A stretch of DNA of 64,000 nucleotides. Origin: an uncultured Tateyamaria sp. GTDB taxonomy: Bacteria > Pseudomonadota > Alphaproteobacteria > Rhodobacterales > Rhodobacteraceae. The DNA lies in contig NZ_CANNDN010000001.1 of the NCBI RefSeq assembly GCF_947503465.1, positions 2,129,501 to 2,193,500 on the forward strand. Reading direction: 5' to 3'. This document shows, piece after piece, positions 1-7,857 of this stretch. The notes beneath the pieces are model-generated. The model was not told the origin of the DNA. It worked only from the letters and a program-made list of their open reading frames with translations, and searched no databases. The position numbers were made by a program, and so were the translations under genes. Positions within the stretch are counted from its first letter, which is position 1. Every line of letters begins with the position of its first letter.

Positions 1-177
1 CCAGAACGGGCCGATGGACGCGACCATCGTGTCCTTTTCCGCGTCTGTGGCGAAAGGGAACAGAACCCCCACGCCCAGGTCAAATCCATCAAGAACGACA
101 TAGACCAGGATCGACACGCCCATCAGCGCCGCGAAGGTGAAGGGCAGCCATTGTGCCGGATCGCCAAACAAGTCCAT
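1..177 (-). CDS. cydB: Cytochrome bd-type ubiquinol oxidase subunit II, N-terminal part (runs off the window)
   Basis: Only the first 59 codons are inside the window; the gene continues past position 1. The visible protein starts MDLFGDPAQWLPFTF and contains VYVVLDGFDLGVG, the CydB signature in the first membrane helix. CydB pairs with CydA in the inner membrane to oxidise quinol and reduce oxygen to water without pumping protons. The start codon is 5 bases after the cydA stop, so the two genes are one cydAB transcript. No claim can be made about the missing C-terminus. Confidence 0.93.
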   Translation of the reverse strand, partial: MDLFGDPAQWLPFTFAALMGVSILVYVVLDGFDLGVGVLFPFATDAEKDTMVASIGPFW

Positions 178-182
178 TCACT

Positions 183-1571
183 TCACTCCGCCGGCACTTC
201 GCGTGCGATGGCCTGGCCCGAAAGCGGTGTGCGGGGCCGCGGCACATCACCATCTACCGCCTTGCGTGCGAGGAAAAAGAGCACACCGATATAGGCGGCC
301 AGCAGCAGGACGTAAATCGACAGATACGCGCCCAAGGTTGTGCCCACAAATGGCGCGGGCACATCGGCCACCGCCTGTTTCGTGGTCAGCACACCCTGCA
401 CAAGCCACGGCTGGCGCCCGATCTCGGTCGTGTACCATCCAGCCAGCGTTGCAACCCAGCCCGAGAAGGCCATTGGCACCATGGCGTAGTACATGACGGT
501 CGGGATGCCTTCGGGCCCACGCGTCTTGCGCAGCATCAGGATCGCGCCCGCCCAGCTCAGGAACAGCATAGCAAAGCCCGTGCCGACCATGATGCGGAAG
601 GACCAGAAAACGGGGGCAACGGGCGGGTGCAGCACCTCGCCATCTTCGGTCACGAAGTCATTCAGCCCCGGCACCACACCGTCAGCTTTGTGCTTGAGGA
701 TGATCGATGCCATGTTCGGAATGCCCACTTCCATCCGGTTCTCGCGCGCCGCTTCATCCGGGATCGCAAACAACAGCAACGGCACGTTGGATTGCGTTTC
801 CCAGTTGCCTTCCATCGCCGCGACTTTCTGCGGCTGGTATTCCAGCGTGTTCAGGCCGTGCAAATCCCCCATCAGGATCTGCACGGGGATCAGCATCGCC
901 CCCATGAACACACCAGTTTTCAGCGTAACGCGCACCCCTTGGCTGCGGTCCCCCAGCAGCCAGCGGAACGCGCTGAGGCCCGCAATCAGGAAGGCCACCG
1001 TCAGGCCCGACGCCAACATCATGTGGGCAAAGCGGTAGGGCATGGACGGGTTGAATATGATTTCGAACCAGCTTGTGGCAAACGCCACGCCTTCACGCAT
1101 CTCGAACCCTTGGGGCGTGTGCATCCAGCTGTTCAGAACGATGATCCAGAAGGCCGACATGGTCGTGCCAAAGGCCACAAGAAACGTGGCAAGCGTGTGC
1201 AACCAACCGGGAACACGGGAAAACCCGAACAACATGATGCCAAGGAACACCGCCTCAAGGAAGAAGGCTGTCATGATCTCGTAAGCCAGCAAGGGGCCCG
1301 CGATATTGCCGACCGTCTCCATGAACCCGGGCCAGTTTGTGCCGAATTGGAAGGACATCGTGATGCCCGACACAACGCCCATGGCGAAGGACAGGGCAAA
1401 CACCTTCACCCAGAAGCGGTATGCATCCATCCAGCGCACATTGCCTGTCGCGTTGAAACGCAGCTTGAAGAACAGCAGCACCCAGCCCAAGGCGATCGTG
1501 ATCGTCGGAAACAGGATGTGAAACGATATGTTGGCCCCGAACTGGATACGGGACAGCATGAGGGTGTCCAT
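183..1571 (-). CDS. cydA: Cytochrome bd-type ubiquinol oxidase subunit I
   Basis: A 462-residue, multi-helix inner-membrane protein. It is the heme-bearing, quinol-oxidising subunit of the bd terminal oxidase, useful at low oxygen. It begins MDTLMLSRIQFG; the axial histidine of the N-terminal heme site is His18 (SFHILFP). The quinol-loop region ends in the family motif GWYTTEIGRQPW. It is clearly shorter than the 520-residue E. coli protein, so the Q-loop is short, as in the CIO (cyanide-insensitive) branch; that sub-assignment is an inference. I chose the ATG at 1571 because GGAGA lies just upstream and the homologous N-terminus begins here. An in-frame upstream ATG at 1667 would add 32 unrelated residues. 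Confidence 0.95.
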   Translation of the reverse strand: MDTLMLSRIQFGANISFHILFPTITIALGWVLLFFKLRFNATGNVRWMDAYRFWVKVFALSFAMGVVSGITMSFQFGTNWPGFMETVGNIAGPLLAYEIMTAFFLEAVFLGIMLFGFSRVPGWLHTLATFLVAFGTTMSAFWIIVLNSWMHTPQGFEMREGVAFATSWFEIIFNPSMPYRFAHMMLASGLTVAFLIAGLSAFRWLLGDRSQGVRVTLKTGVFMGAMLIPVQILMGDLHGLNTLEYQPQKVAAMEGNWETQSNVPLLLFAIPDEAARENRMEVGIPNMASIILKHKADGVVPGLNDFVTEDGEVLHPPVAPVFWSFRIMVGTGFAMLFLSWAGAILMLRKTRGPEGIPTVMYYAMVPMAFSGWVATLAGWYTTEIGRQPWLVQGVLTTKQAVADVPAPFVGTTLGAYLSIYVLLLAAYIGVLFFLARKAVDGDVPRPRTPLSGQAIAREVPAE

Positions 1572-1892
1572 AAAAGGTCTCCGCCCAAGAAATATGTTAC
1601 GTGGCGTGTCTTGCGATCGATATAGAACTTGGTCAGCCCGGATCAGCAGGGGTGCGACAGGGTGCACATGCGCGTTTTGTCACAGAAGGTTGCGCGGAAA
1701 TTCAGAGCCGACGACGCGCCAGGTGCAGTGCGATCAAATGAGTTGGCACATGCGGACGATGTTGGCTGTGAGGGACGATTGAACCGCTCACCGCAGCAGT
1801 GTCGATGGCCGCCATAAACCAGAAGTCGACGCGGCCTGTTCCAACACTGTGCTCGATCGCCTCAAAGACAATCCGATCACGGGCCGTTCCAA
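1572..1892. other. Intergenic stretch of 321 bp without a convincing gene
   Basis: The minus-strand cydA promoter must lie at the left end. The remainder, about 1690-1890, follows the uraH stop and has no open frame with a ribosome binding site or recognisable protein. I looked for an FNR-type TTGAT-N4-ATCAA box ahead of cydA and did not find a clear one. The right half resembles decayed intergenic sequence; see findings. Confidence 0.5.
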
Positions 1893-2252
1893 TCAACTCC
1901 CCCGATATGTCGAATACCCATAGGGCGAGAGCAGCAAAGGCACGTGGTAATGCGCCTCTTCGTCGGTGATGCCGAAACGGATCGGAACCTGGTCGAGGAA
2001 CTTGACCTCGTCCGTCGTCAGCTTGTGCCGGTCCAGATATTCCCCACAGAAAAAGATCAACTCGTACTGCCCCTGCTTCATCTTGCCTTCCGGCAAAATC
2101 GGCGCGTCGGTGCGGCCATCGACGTTCGTTTCGGCCTCGGCGATCTTTGAGTGGCTGTTGCCTGAGACGCGGTAGAGCGCAATTCTGATCCCGGCCGCCG
2201 GCACCCCGCGCGCGGTGTCGAGAACGTGGGTCGTGAGGTATCCGGCTGCCAT
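1893..2252 (-). CDS. uraH: 5-hydroxyisourate hydrolase (transthyretin-like)
   Basis: A 119-residue protein that opens the ring of 5-hydroxyisourate to give OHCU, the second step of urate breakdown. It starts MAAGYLTTHVLDTARG and ends with the diagnostic tetrapeptide region YSTYRGS. Other family positions are visible in the RI-LYR stretch near residue 30 and in FFCGEYL. Length matches the family (110-120). The longer open frame extends upstream into the puuE region, but the homologous start is the ATG at 2252. It is divergent from the puuE-uraD gene, 62 bp away, so one control region probably serves both sides. Confidence 0.93.
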   Translation of the reverse strand: MAAGYLTTHVLDTARGVPAAGIRIALYRVSGNSHSKIAEAETNVDGRTDAPILPEGKMKQGQYELIFFCGEYLDRHKLTTDEVKFLDQVPIRFGITDEEAHYHVPLLLSPYGYSTYRGS

Positions 2253-2314
2253 TGCATCCCACCTTGTTTGGTCGCAGATTGGCGGCATCTCACCTTGATT
2301 GTCTGGGGAAGTCC

Positions 2315-3736
2315 ATGGCCGAGTTGCCACCACGGTATCCGCGCGATTTTTACGGGCACGGCCCGGACCGGCCCGATGCGGCGTGGCCGGGCGGCGCGCG
2401 CGTGGCCGTGTCCTTTGTTCTGAACTACGAGGAAGGGGGCGAGAATTGCCTCTTGCATGGCGATGCGGCGTCAGAGGCGTTCCTGTCCGAGATCGTGGGC
2501 GCAGCACCGTGGCCCGGGCAGCGGCACTGGAACATGGAAAGCATCTATGACTACGGCGCGCGCGCCGGGTTCTGGCGGCTGCACCGGCTCTTCACCGATG
2601 CCGGCATTCCCGTGACGGTCTATGGCGTGGCGACGGCCCTCGCCCGGTCGCCCGCGCAGGTCGAGGCGATGCAGAGCGCCAAGTGGGAGATCGCGTCGCA
2701 CGGGCTGAAATGGATCGACTACAAGGATCACTCAGAGGCGGATGAAGCGGCAGATATGGATGCGGCCATTGCCTTGCACACAGAAGTGACCGGAGAGGCA
2801 CCGCGCGGCTGGTATACGGGGCGCTGTTCTGTGAACACCGTGCGTTTGGCGGCGGCGCGCGGTTTTGACTGGATCAGTGACACCTACGACGATGACCTGC
2901 CCTATTGGGCGCGCCTTGGTGACCGCGATCAGCTGATCTTGCCCTATACGCTGGATTGCAACGACATGCGCTTTGCCACGCCGCAGGGGTTCAACGCGGG
3001 CGATCAGTTCTTTGCCTATCTGCGCGACACCTTCGATGCGCTGTATGCCGAAGGCGCGGCGGGGCGGCCCGCGATGATGTCCGTGGGCCTGCACTGTCGG
3101 CTGATCGGGCGGCCCGGCCGGGTGCAGGCGCTGCGCCGGTTCATCGACTACGTACAGGGGTTCGAGGGCGTGTGGTGCGCGCGTCGGCAGGACATTGCGG
3201 CGCATTGGGCTGAAACGCATCCGCCGGTTCCGGCGCGCGGGTGGCACATGTTGGATCGCGCGGCTTTTGTCGAAACCTTTGGCGGTATCTTTGAACACTC
3301 GCCGTGGATTGCAGAAGGCGCGCACGCACTGGAACTGGGCCCGGCCCACGACACGGCCCAGGGTTTGCACAACGCCCTGTGTCGGGTGTTCCGCGCGGCG
3401 TCTGACGAACAGCGGTTGGATGTTTTGCGCGCCCACCCGGACCTCGCGGGCAAGCTCGCCGCAGCCAGGCGATTGACGGCTGAAAGCACGGAAGAACAGG
3501 CAAGCGCCGGTCTCGATGCCTTGACAGACGAAGAGCGCCACCAGTTCGATGTGATGAACAGCACCTACGTGGCCAAGCACGGCTTTCCCTTCATCATCGC
3601 CGTCAAGGATCACGACAAGGCGGGCATTCTCCGCGCATTCGAGCGGCGCATCGGCAATGACAGCCAGACCGAGATGGCAGAGGCCTGTCGTCAGGTCGAG
3701 CGTATTGCAAGGCTGCGGCTGGAGGCACTGCAATGA
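2315..3736 (+). CDS. puuE: Fused allantoinase (PuuE type) and OHCU decarboxylase (UraD)
   Basis: This 473-residue protein joins two enzymes. Residues 1 to about 310 are a polysaccharide-deacetylase-fold allantoinase of the PuuE type (MAELPPRYPRDFYGHG, VSFVLNYEEGGE, SHGLKWIDY). Residues about 318 to the end are OHCU decarboxylase, with HPDLAGK carrying the catalytic histidine, then STEEQASAGL and GFPFIIAVK. UraD turns OHCU into S-allantoin and PuuE hydrolyses allantoin to allantoate, so the fusion runs two consecutive steps. The ATG at 2315 follows GGGGAAG; an upstream ATG at 2252 would overlap the uraH start. The TGA overlaps the allE ATG, indicating translational coupling. Confidence 0.94.
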   Translation: MAELPPRYPRDFYGHGPDRPDAAWPGGARVAVSFVLNYEEGGENCLLHGDAASEAFLSEIVGAAPWPGQRHWNMESIYDYGARAGFWRLHRLFTDAGIPVTVYGVATALARSPAQVEAMQSAKWEIASHGLKWIDYKDHSEADEAADMDAAIALHTEVTGEAPRGWYTGRCSVNTVRLAAARGFDWISDTYDDDLPYWARLGDRDQLILPYTLDCNDMRFATPQGFNAGDQFFAYLRDTFDALYAEGAAGRPAMMSVGLHCRLIGRPGRVQALRRFIDYVQGFEGVWCARRQDIAAHWAETHPPVPARGWHMLDRAAFVETFGGIFEHSPWIAEGAHALELGPAHDTAQGLHNALCRVFRAASDEQRLDVLRAHPDLAGKLAAARRLTAESTEEQASAGLDALTDEERHQFDVMNSTYVAKHGFPFIIAVKDHDKAGILRAFERRIGNDSQTEMAEACRQVERIARLRLEALQ

Positions 3737-4542
3737 CCTATGCCTTCCCCCCCGGCGGGCTGCCAAGCCAGAATGAACACCCCGAAAGCACAGCGGTGTT
3801 CACCGAAAGCTATGCCGTCATCCCCGCATCCGTGCAGCGCGACATCGTGACATCCTTCCTGCCCGGATGGGACGGCACACGCGCATGGATCCTGGCCCGC
3901 CCAATGAGCGGCTTTGCCGAAACCTTCGCCCAATACGCGGTCGAACTTGCGCCCGAAGGGGGCAGCAACGACCCGGAACCGGATATTGATGCGCAGGCGA
4001 TCCTGTTTGTTGCACACGGCACGGCCCACCTGACGCTTGGGGCCGATCTGCATGAATTACAGGCTGGCAGCTTTGCCTACATTCCACCCGGCGCCCGCTG
4101 GACCCTTTGGAACCGGTCCGATCAATCCTGTGGCGTGCACTGGATCCGCAAGAAATACGTGCCCGGTCTGGGGCTAAGCCTGCCGGACGCGGTGGTGACC
4201 CACGATGCAGATGTCGCGCCAGCAGCGATGCCGGACTGCGGCAACCTGTGGGCGACACAACGGTTTCTGGACCCGCTGGACCTGCGCTATGATTGCCATG
4301 TGAACATCGTGAATTTCCAACCGGGCGGGCGCATCCCCTTTGCCGAAACGCATGTGATGGAACATGGGCTTTACGTGCTGGAGGGGACCGCCGAATACCT
4401 GCTGAACAAGGATTGGGTGACGGTGGGGCCGGGTGATTTCATGTGGCTGAGGGCCTTCTGCCCACAGGCCTGCATCGCAACGGGCGACGGGCCTTTCCGC
4501 TACCTGCTCTACAAGGATGTGAACCGGCATGTCGCGCTTTGA
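3733..4542 (+). CDS. allE: (S)-ureidoglycine aminohydrolase, bicupin
   Basis: A 269-residue protein with two cupin domains, the layout of ureidoglycine aminohydrolase (AllE/YlbA), which releases ammonia from ureidoglycine to give ureidoglycolate. The N-terminal cupin contains AGSFAYIPPGARWTLWN. The C-terminal, metal-binding cupin contains PFAETHVMEHGLYVLEG (Glu, His, His ligands) and GPGDFMWLRAFCPQ. The start overlaps the puuE stop by four bases (ATGA), and the end overlaps the allA start by 14 bases, so the three genes are one operon. Allantoate amidohydrolase, the step between, is not in this window. Confidence 0.92.
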   Translation: MTYAFPPGGLPSQNEHPESTAVFTESYAVIPASVQRDIVTSFLPGWDGTRAWILARPMSGFAETFAQYAVELAPEGGSNDPEPDIDAQAILFVAHGTAHLTLGADLHELQAGSFAYIPPGARWTLWNRSDQSCGVHWIRKKYVPGLGLSLPDAVVTHDADVAPAAMPDCGNLWATQRFLDPLDLRYDCHVNIVNFQPGGRIPFAETHVMEHGLYVLEGTAEYLLNKDWVTVGPGDFMWLRAFCPQACIATGDGPFRYLLYKDVNRHVAL

Positions 4543-5020
4543 CATCACCGCGCAACCTTTGACGGCCCACGCTTTTGCGCCCTTTGGCGATGTGCTCGAT
4601 TGCGCGGGCGATCCCGACAAGATCATCAATGCCGGCCTGTGCGGGCGATACCATGACCGGGCCCGGCTGGATTTCAGCGATGGACGGGCCGGGATAAGCC
4701 TGTTCAAGGCACAGCCACGCAGCCTGCCCTACACGCTGGATCTGCTGGAACGACACCCGGACGGATCACAGTGCTTTGTCCCCATGTCGGAACATCCGTT
4801 CCTGATCACGGTGGCCCCGGATCAGAACGGCAAACCGGGGCACCCGCAGGCATTCCTCACCGCCCCGGGCCAAGCGGTCAATATCCACCGCAATACGTGG
4901 CATGGCGTGCTGACGCCGCTGCACGCGCCGGGTCTGTTCGCCGTGATCGACCGCATCGGCGATGGCGCAAACCTCGAAGAGGCCCACCTCGATACATCTT
5001 TTGCCGTTTCTCTTGGCTAG
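4529..5020 (+). CDS. allA: Ureidoglycolate lyase
   Basis: A 163-residue cupin-fold enzyme of the AllA family, which splits S-ureidoglycolate into glyoxylate and urea. Visible family segments are AFAPFGDVL near the start, ERHPDGSQCFVPM in the middle, and NIHRNTWHGVLTPL, which contributes active-site histidines. Length is typical (about 160-170). It overlaps the end of allE by 14 bases and closes the operon. Its stop codon sits inside the start of a recurrent 3'-end hairpin element (5012-5065), which probably ends the transcript. Confidence 0.93.
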   Translation: MSRFDITAQPLTAHAFAPFGDVLDCAGDPDKIINAGLCGRYHDRARLDFSDGRAGISLFKAQPRSLPYTLDLLERHPDGSQCFVPMSEHPFLITVAPDQNGKPGHPQAFLTAPGQAVNIHRNTWHGVLTPLHAPGLFAVIDRIGDGANLEEAHLDTSFAVSLG

Positions 5021-5065
5021 AAATATCCCGGGGGAGTCCGAAGGACGGGGGCAGAGCCCCCTAAA
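5012..5065 (+). terminator. 3'-end hairpin element, copy 1 (after allA)
   Basis: After the lead CTTGGCTAGAAATATCCC, GTCC-GAA-GGAC (5036-5046) and GGGGG-CAGAG-CCCCC (5047-5061) form two adjacent perfect stems followed by TAAAA. Three related copies are in the window. The allA stop codon is part of the lead. Likely a transcription end for allA. Confidence 0.6.
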
Positions 5066-5095
5066 ACATGTCGTGCGCGTATGCGCTCCGCAGGA

Positions 5096-5857
5096 TTAAC
5101 CGGGATTGCGTTCGGCCCAGCCCGCGAACGCCTTCTCCAGCGCCACGACGACATAATACAAAACAATCCCCATCAACGCCAAGGCGATCAGCACCGCGAA
5201 CATCAGCGGGTAATCCGCGCTGATCTTGCCGCTGTCAAAAAGATGCCCCAGACCGCGCCCATGCGGCTCGACAATCTCCATCAGGTTGGTGCCGATGAAG
5301 GCCAAGGTCACGGCCACTTTCAGGGCGCCAAAGAATTCGGGCAACGTCTTGGGCAGCGCGATCTTCCAGAAAATCGTGAACTTCGACGCACCAAGCGAGG
5401 CGAGGATGTCGCGGTACTCCGGCTCAAGCGTCGACAGGCCAATACTGACGGACACGGCAATCGGGAAGAAACTGATCAGAAAGGCGATCAGGATCGTGTT
5501 CATGTCGTGCTGTCCCACGAACATCAATGCGATGATCGGCACCACGGTGGCCTTGGGAATGGCGTTGAACCCCACCAGCAGCGGATACAGCGCGTCGCGC
5601 ATTGTCTTCGACAGGCCCATGACCATGCCAAGGAAGACGCCGAACACGACGGACAGCAAAAGCCCCACGACCGTGCGCCACAACGTGTCCCATCCATATT
5701 CAAAAAACAGGCCGCGGAACTTCCAGAAGGCGGGCCAGATATCGCTGGGGGACGCCATCTTGTAATTCGGCCAGCCATTGACCCAGACAAGCCATTCCCA
5801 GAACACGCCAAAGATAACGAGGGCGGCGAGCGGTACGCCGACTTGGCGAAGCGTCAT
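5096..5857 (-). CDS. ABC transporter inner-membrane permease, nitrate/taurine/sulfonate-type family
   Basis: A 253-residue, six-helix permease of the binding-protein-dependent type. The cytoplasmic EAA loop is visible as DILASLGASKFTIFWKIALPKTL. The family handles nitrate, taurine, alkanesulfonates, pyrimidine precursors and similar small molecules; the substrate here cannot be read from sequence. Its start overlaps the stop of the ATPase gene upstream on the same strand by four bases, and the binding protein gene precedes both, forming a complete importer. The 3' end is convergent with allA, so linkage to ureide uptake is only by proximity. Confidence 0.88.
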   Translation of the reverse strand: MTLRQVGVPLAALVIFGVFWEWLVWVNGWPNYKMASPSDIWPAFWKFRGLFFEYGWDTLWRTVVGLLLSVVFGVFLGMVMGLSKTMRDALYPLLVGFNAIPKATVVPIIALMFVGQHDMNTILIAFLISFFPIAVSVSIGLSTLEPEYRDILASLGASKFTIFWKIALPKTLPEFFGALKVAVTLAFIGTNLMEIVEPHGRGLGHLFDSGKISADYPLMFAVLIALALMGIVLYYVVVALEKAFAGWAERNPG

Positions 5858-6636
5858 GCGGCGTCCCTTCCCTGGGCGATGCGGATCTGCTGGCGCAGCA
5901 CGTTCAGCGCCTCCGCGCTTTCGGGGGTGTAGAGCATTTCGATGTCGCGGGGCCCTTCAAGGTGCACATCCATCACGTATTGCGTGCGCGCCGGCCGGCC
6001 CGACAGCACGATGACCTGGTCGGCCAGGAAGATCGACTCGCGCAGGTCGTGGGTGATCAGCACGCCGGTAAAGGGTTCCTCGGCCTTGACCTTGTGCATG
6101 GTCTGCCAGAGGTCTTCCCGCGTGAAGGCATCAAGCGCGCCGAAGGGTTCGTCGAGGATCAGCACCTCGGGCTTGTGCACAATGGAGCGGCAGAGCGAGG
6201 CGCGTTGGCGCATGCCGCCGGACAGTTCCGAAGGGCGTTTGTCCTCGAAGCCGCTGAGGCCCACGAGGTCGAGCAGGTGCCGTGCGCGCTCTTCCTGTTC
6301 ACGCTTGCTCATGCCCGTCGACACGATTTCGAGCGGCAGCATGACGTTTTGCAGGATCGTCCGCCATTCAAGCAGCACCGGGTTCTGAAACGCCATGCCG
6401 ACGGTGGACTTGGGGCCCTTGACCAGATCGCCATGCAGCCAGACTTCGCCCGCGTCCGGTTTCATCAGGCCCGCCACAAGGCGTGTGAGCGTGGACTTGC
6501 CGCACCCCGAAGGGCCGACAACAGCGGCGAACCCGCCTTCGGGCACGGACAGCTCCAGCCCGTCCAGAACAGGCAGCGGGCCCGAGGGGGTCTTGTAGGC
6601 GTGGCGCACGCCCTTGATGTCGATGAGATTGCTCAT
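5854..6636 (-). CDS. ABC transporter ATPase, nitrate/taurine/sulfonate-type family
   Basis: A 260-residue ATP-binding subunit. Walker A is GPSGCGKST, the Q-loop is AFQNPVLLEW, the ABC signature is LSGGMRQR, Walker B is EVLILDEPFGALD and the switch histidine is in VLITHDLRES. This pattern is typical of the SsuB/TauB-like ATPases. It powers the permease encoded immediately downstream, with a four-base overlap, and uses the binding protein encoded upstream. The C-terminal 40 residues form a short extra helix region typical of the group. Confidence 0.92.
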   Translation of the reverse strand: MSNLIDIKGVRHAYKTPSGPLPVLDGLELSVPEGGFAAVVGPSGCGKSTLTRLVAGLMKPDAGEVWLHGDLVKGPKSTVGMAFQNPVLLEWRTILQNVMLPLEIVSTGMSKREQEERARHLLDLVGLSGFEDKRPSELSGGMRQRASLCRSIVHKPEVLILDEPFGALDAFTREDLWQTMHKVKAEEPFTGVLITHDLRESIFLADQVIVLSGRPARTQYVMDVHLEGPRDIEMLYTPESAEALNVLRQQIRIAQGRDAA

Positions 6637-6665
6637 GTTCGTCCTTGGGGCGTGCGCGTTTTTGA

Positions 6666-7673
6666 TTACTTCAACTTCCGCGCGTCTGCGGCGGGCAGGT
6701 ACGCGTCGGTGAAGTACAGGCTCGCGTCCGGCGCGTTCTGGAACTCGTAGGTTTCCGCCAGTTGCCCGAGGGCGGTTTCCATGCGCGCGGCATCCACGCC
6801 GCCCATGCCGTTGGCGGCGACATTTTCGGTCAGCACGTTGGCATCGATGGCCAGTTGCAGGCGGCGCTGTTCCAGCGCGGCGTCAGCCGCCGGGTTCCGC
6901 TCGATCAGGCTGGCGATGGCGGCCTCGGGGTTCGCAATGGCGTCTTTCCACCCTGCCGCGATGGCGGTCAGGAAACCCGTGACGATCTCCGGGTTTGCTT
7001 CGGCGAAATCGGTGTTGACGATGATCGCGTTGCCATAGAGCTCAAGCCCGTGATCGGCCATCAGGATGGTCGAGATGTCGTCCTCCGGCACGCCCAGACG
7101 CACGAGGTTCAGAAAGGACGAGAACGAAAAGCCGGTGACAGCGGCCACGTTGCCTTCGGCCAGCATCGGCTCGCGCGTTGGGAAGCCCACGGGTTCCACC
7201 GTGATCTTGTCCACGTCAAGGTTGTTTGCGGTCGCGAAGGCCGGGAATTGCGCCCATGCGCCATCCGGGGGCGGGGCGCCCAGAACGCGGCCCTCAAGGT
7301 CCTTGGGCTCGGACACGCCAAGCGACTTGCGGCCCACAATGGCAAAGGGTGGCTTGTCATAGACCATCATCACCGCCGTCACGGGTGCACCGGGGTTCTG
7401 GTCAAGGAATTTCACAAGGCTGTTGATGTCGGCAAATCCCATGGGGAACGCGCCCGAGGCCACCTTCGGGATCGCGTCGAGCGAGCCCTGGCCCGCAGAG
7501 ATTTCCACGTTGAGGTCGGCGGCACCAAAATGGCCGTTGTCGATGGCGGTGAAATAGGGGGCCGCGGGTCCTTCGAATTTCCAGTCGAGTGCAAAGGGCA
7601 CATCGGTTTCCGCCATGGCTGCCGAGGCAAGCGTGGCAGTGGCCGCAAAGGCGGCGAGGGTGCGTTTGAGCAT
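6666..7673 (-). CDS. ABC transporter periplasmic binding protein, NMT1/THI5-like
   Basis: A 335-residue exported protein with a signal peptide (MLKRTLAAFAATATLASAAMA, cleavage after AMA). The mature part begins ETDVPFALDWKFEGP and has the two-lobed layout of the NMT1/THI5-SsuA family, with FADINSLVKFLDQ in lobe 1 and GVDAARMETALGQLAE near the end. The family binds thiamine pyrimidines, sulfonates and related compounds, so the ligand remains open. GGGAG precedes the ATG. It is first in a three-gene importer operon and divergent from the aminotransferase gene 184 bp away, which could process the imported amine; that link is inferred. Confidence 0.85.
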   Translation of the reverse strand: MLKRTLAAFAATATLASAAMAETDVPFALDWKFEGPAAPYFTAIDNGHFGAADLNVEISAGQGSLDAIPKVASGAFPMGFADINSLVKFLDQNPGAPVTAVMMVYDKPPFAIVGRKSLGVSEPKDLEGRVLGAPPPDGAWAQFPAFATANNLDVDKITVEPVGFPTREPMLAEGNVAAVTGFSFSSFLNLVRLGVPEDDISTILMADHGLELYGNAIIVNTDFAEANPEIVTGFLTAIAAGWKDAIANPEAAIASLIERNPAADAALEQRRLQLAIDANVLTENVAANGMGGVDAARMETALGQLAETYEFQNAPDASLYFTDAYLPAADARKLK

Positions 7674-7857
7674 TGGTGTCTCCCGGTTTTTATCTGCGCG
7701 ACGTTAGTGTGCCGTTCGCGTGGACGGAACGGGTCGCGTCGTTTTCTCTGGGCGGGGACTGTGCGGTGTGCTGAAAAATTATGCAATCGCTTTCAATGTG
7801 GATTGTGTGAGGGCCGTGTTCGTGGCCTTGTTGCAAGACAGCCGAGGGAGTCCCGAG

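Noticed and set aside
153-1625. A 490-codon plus-strand open frame opposite cydA
   Set aside because: Antisense shadow of a clear membrane-protein gene; translated sequence is rich in His, Gln and Arg without domains.
1572-1700. FNR-type operator ahead of cydA
   Set aside because: No TTGAT-N4-ATCAA match; the nearest text is too degenerate to call.
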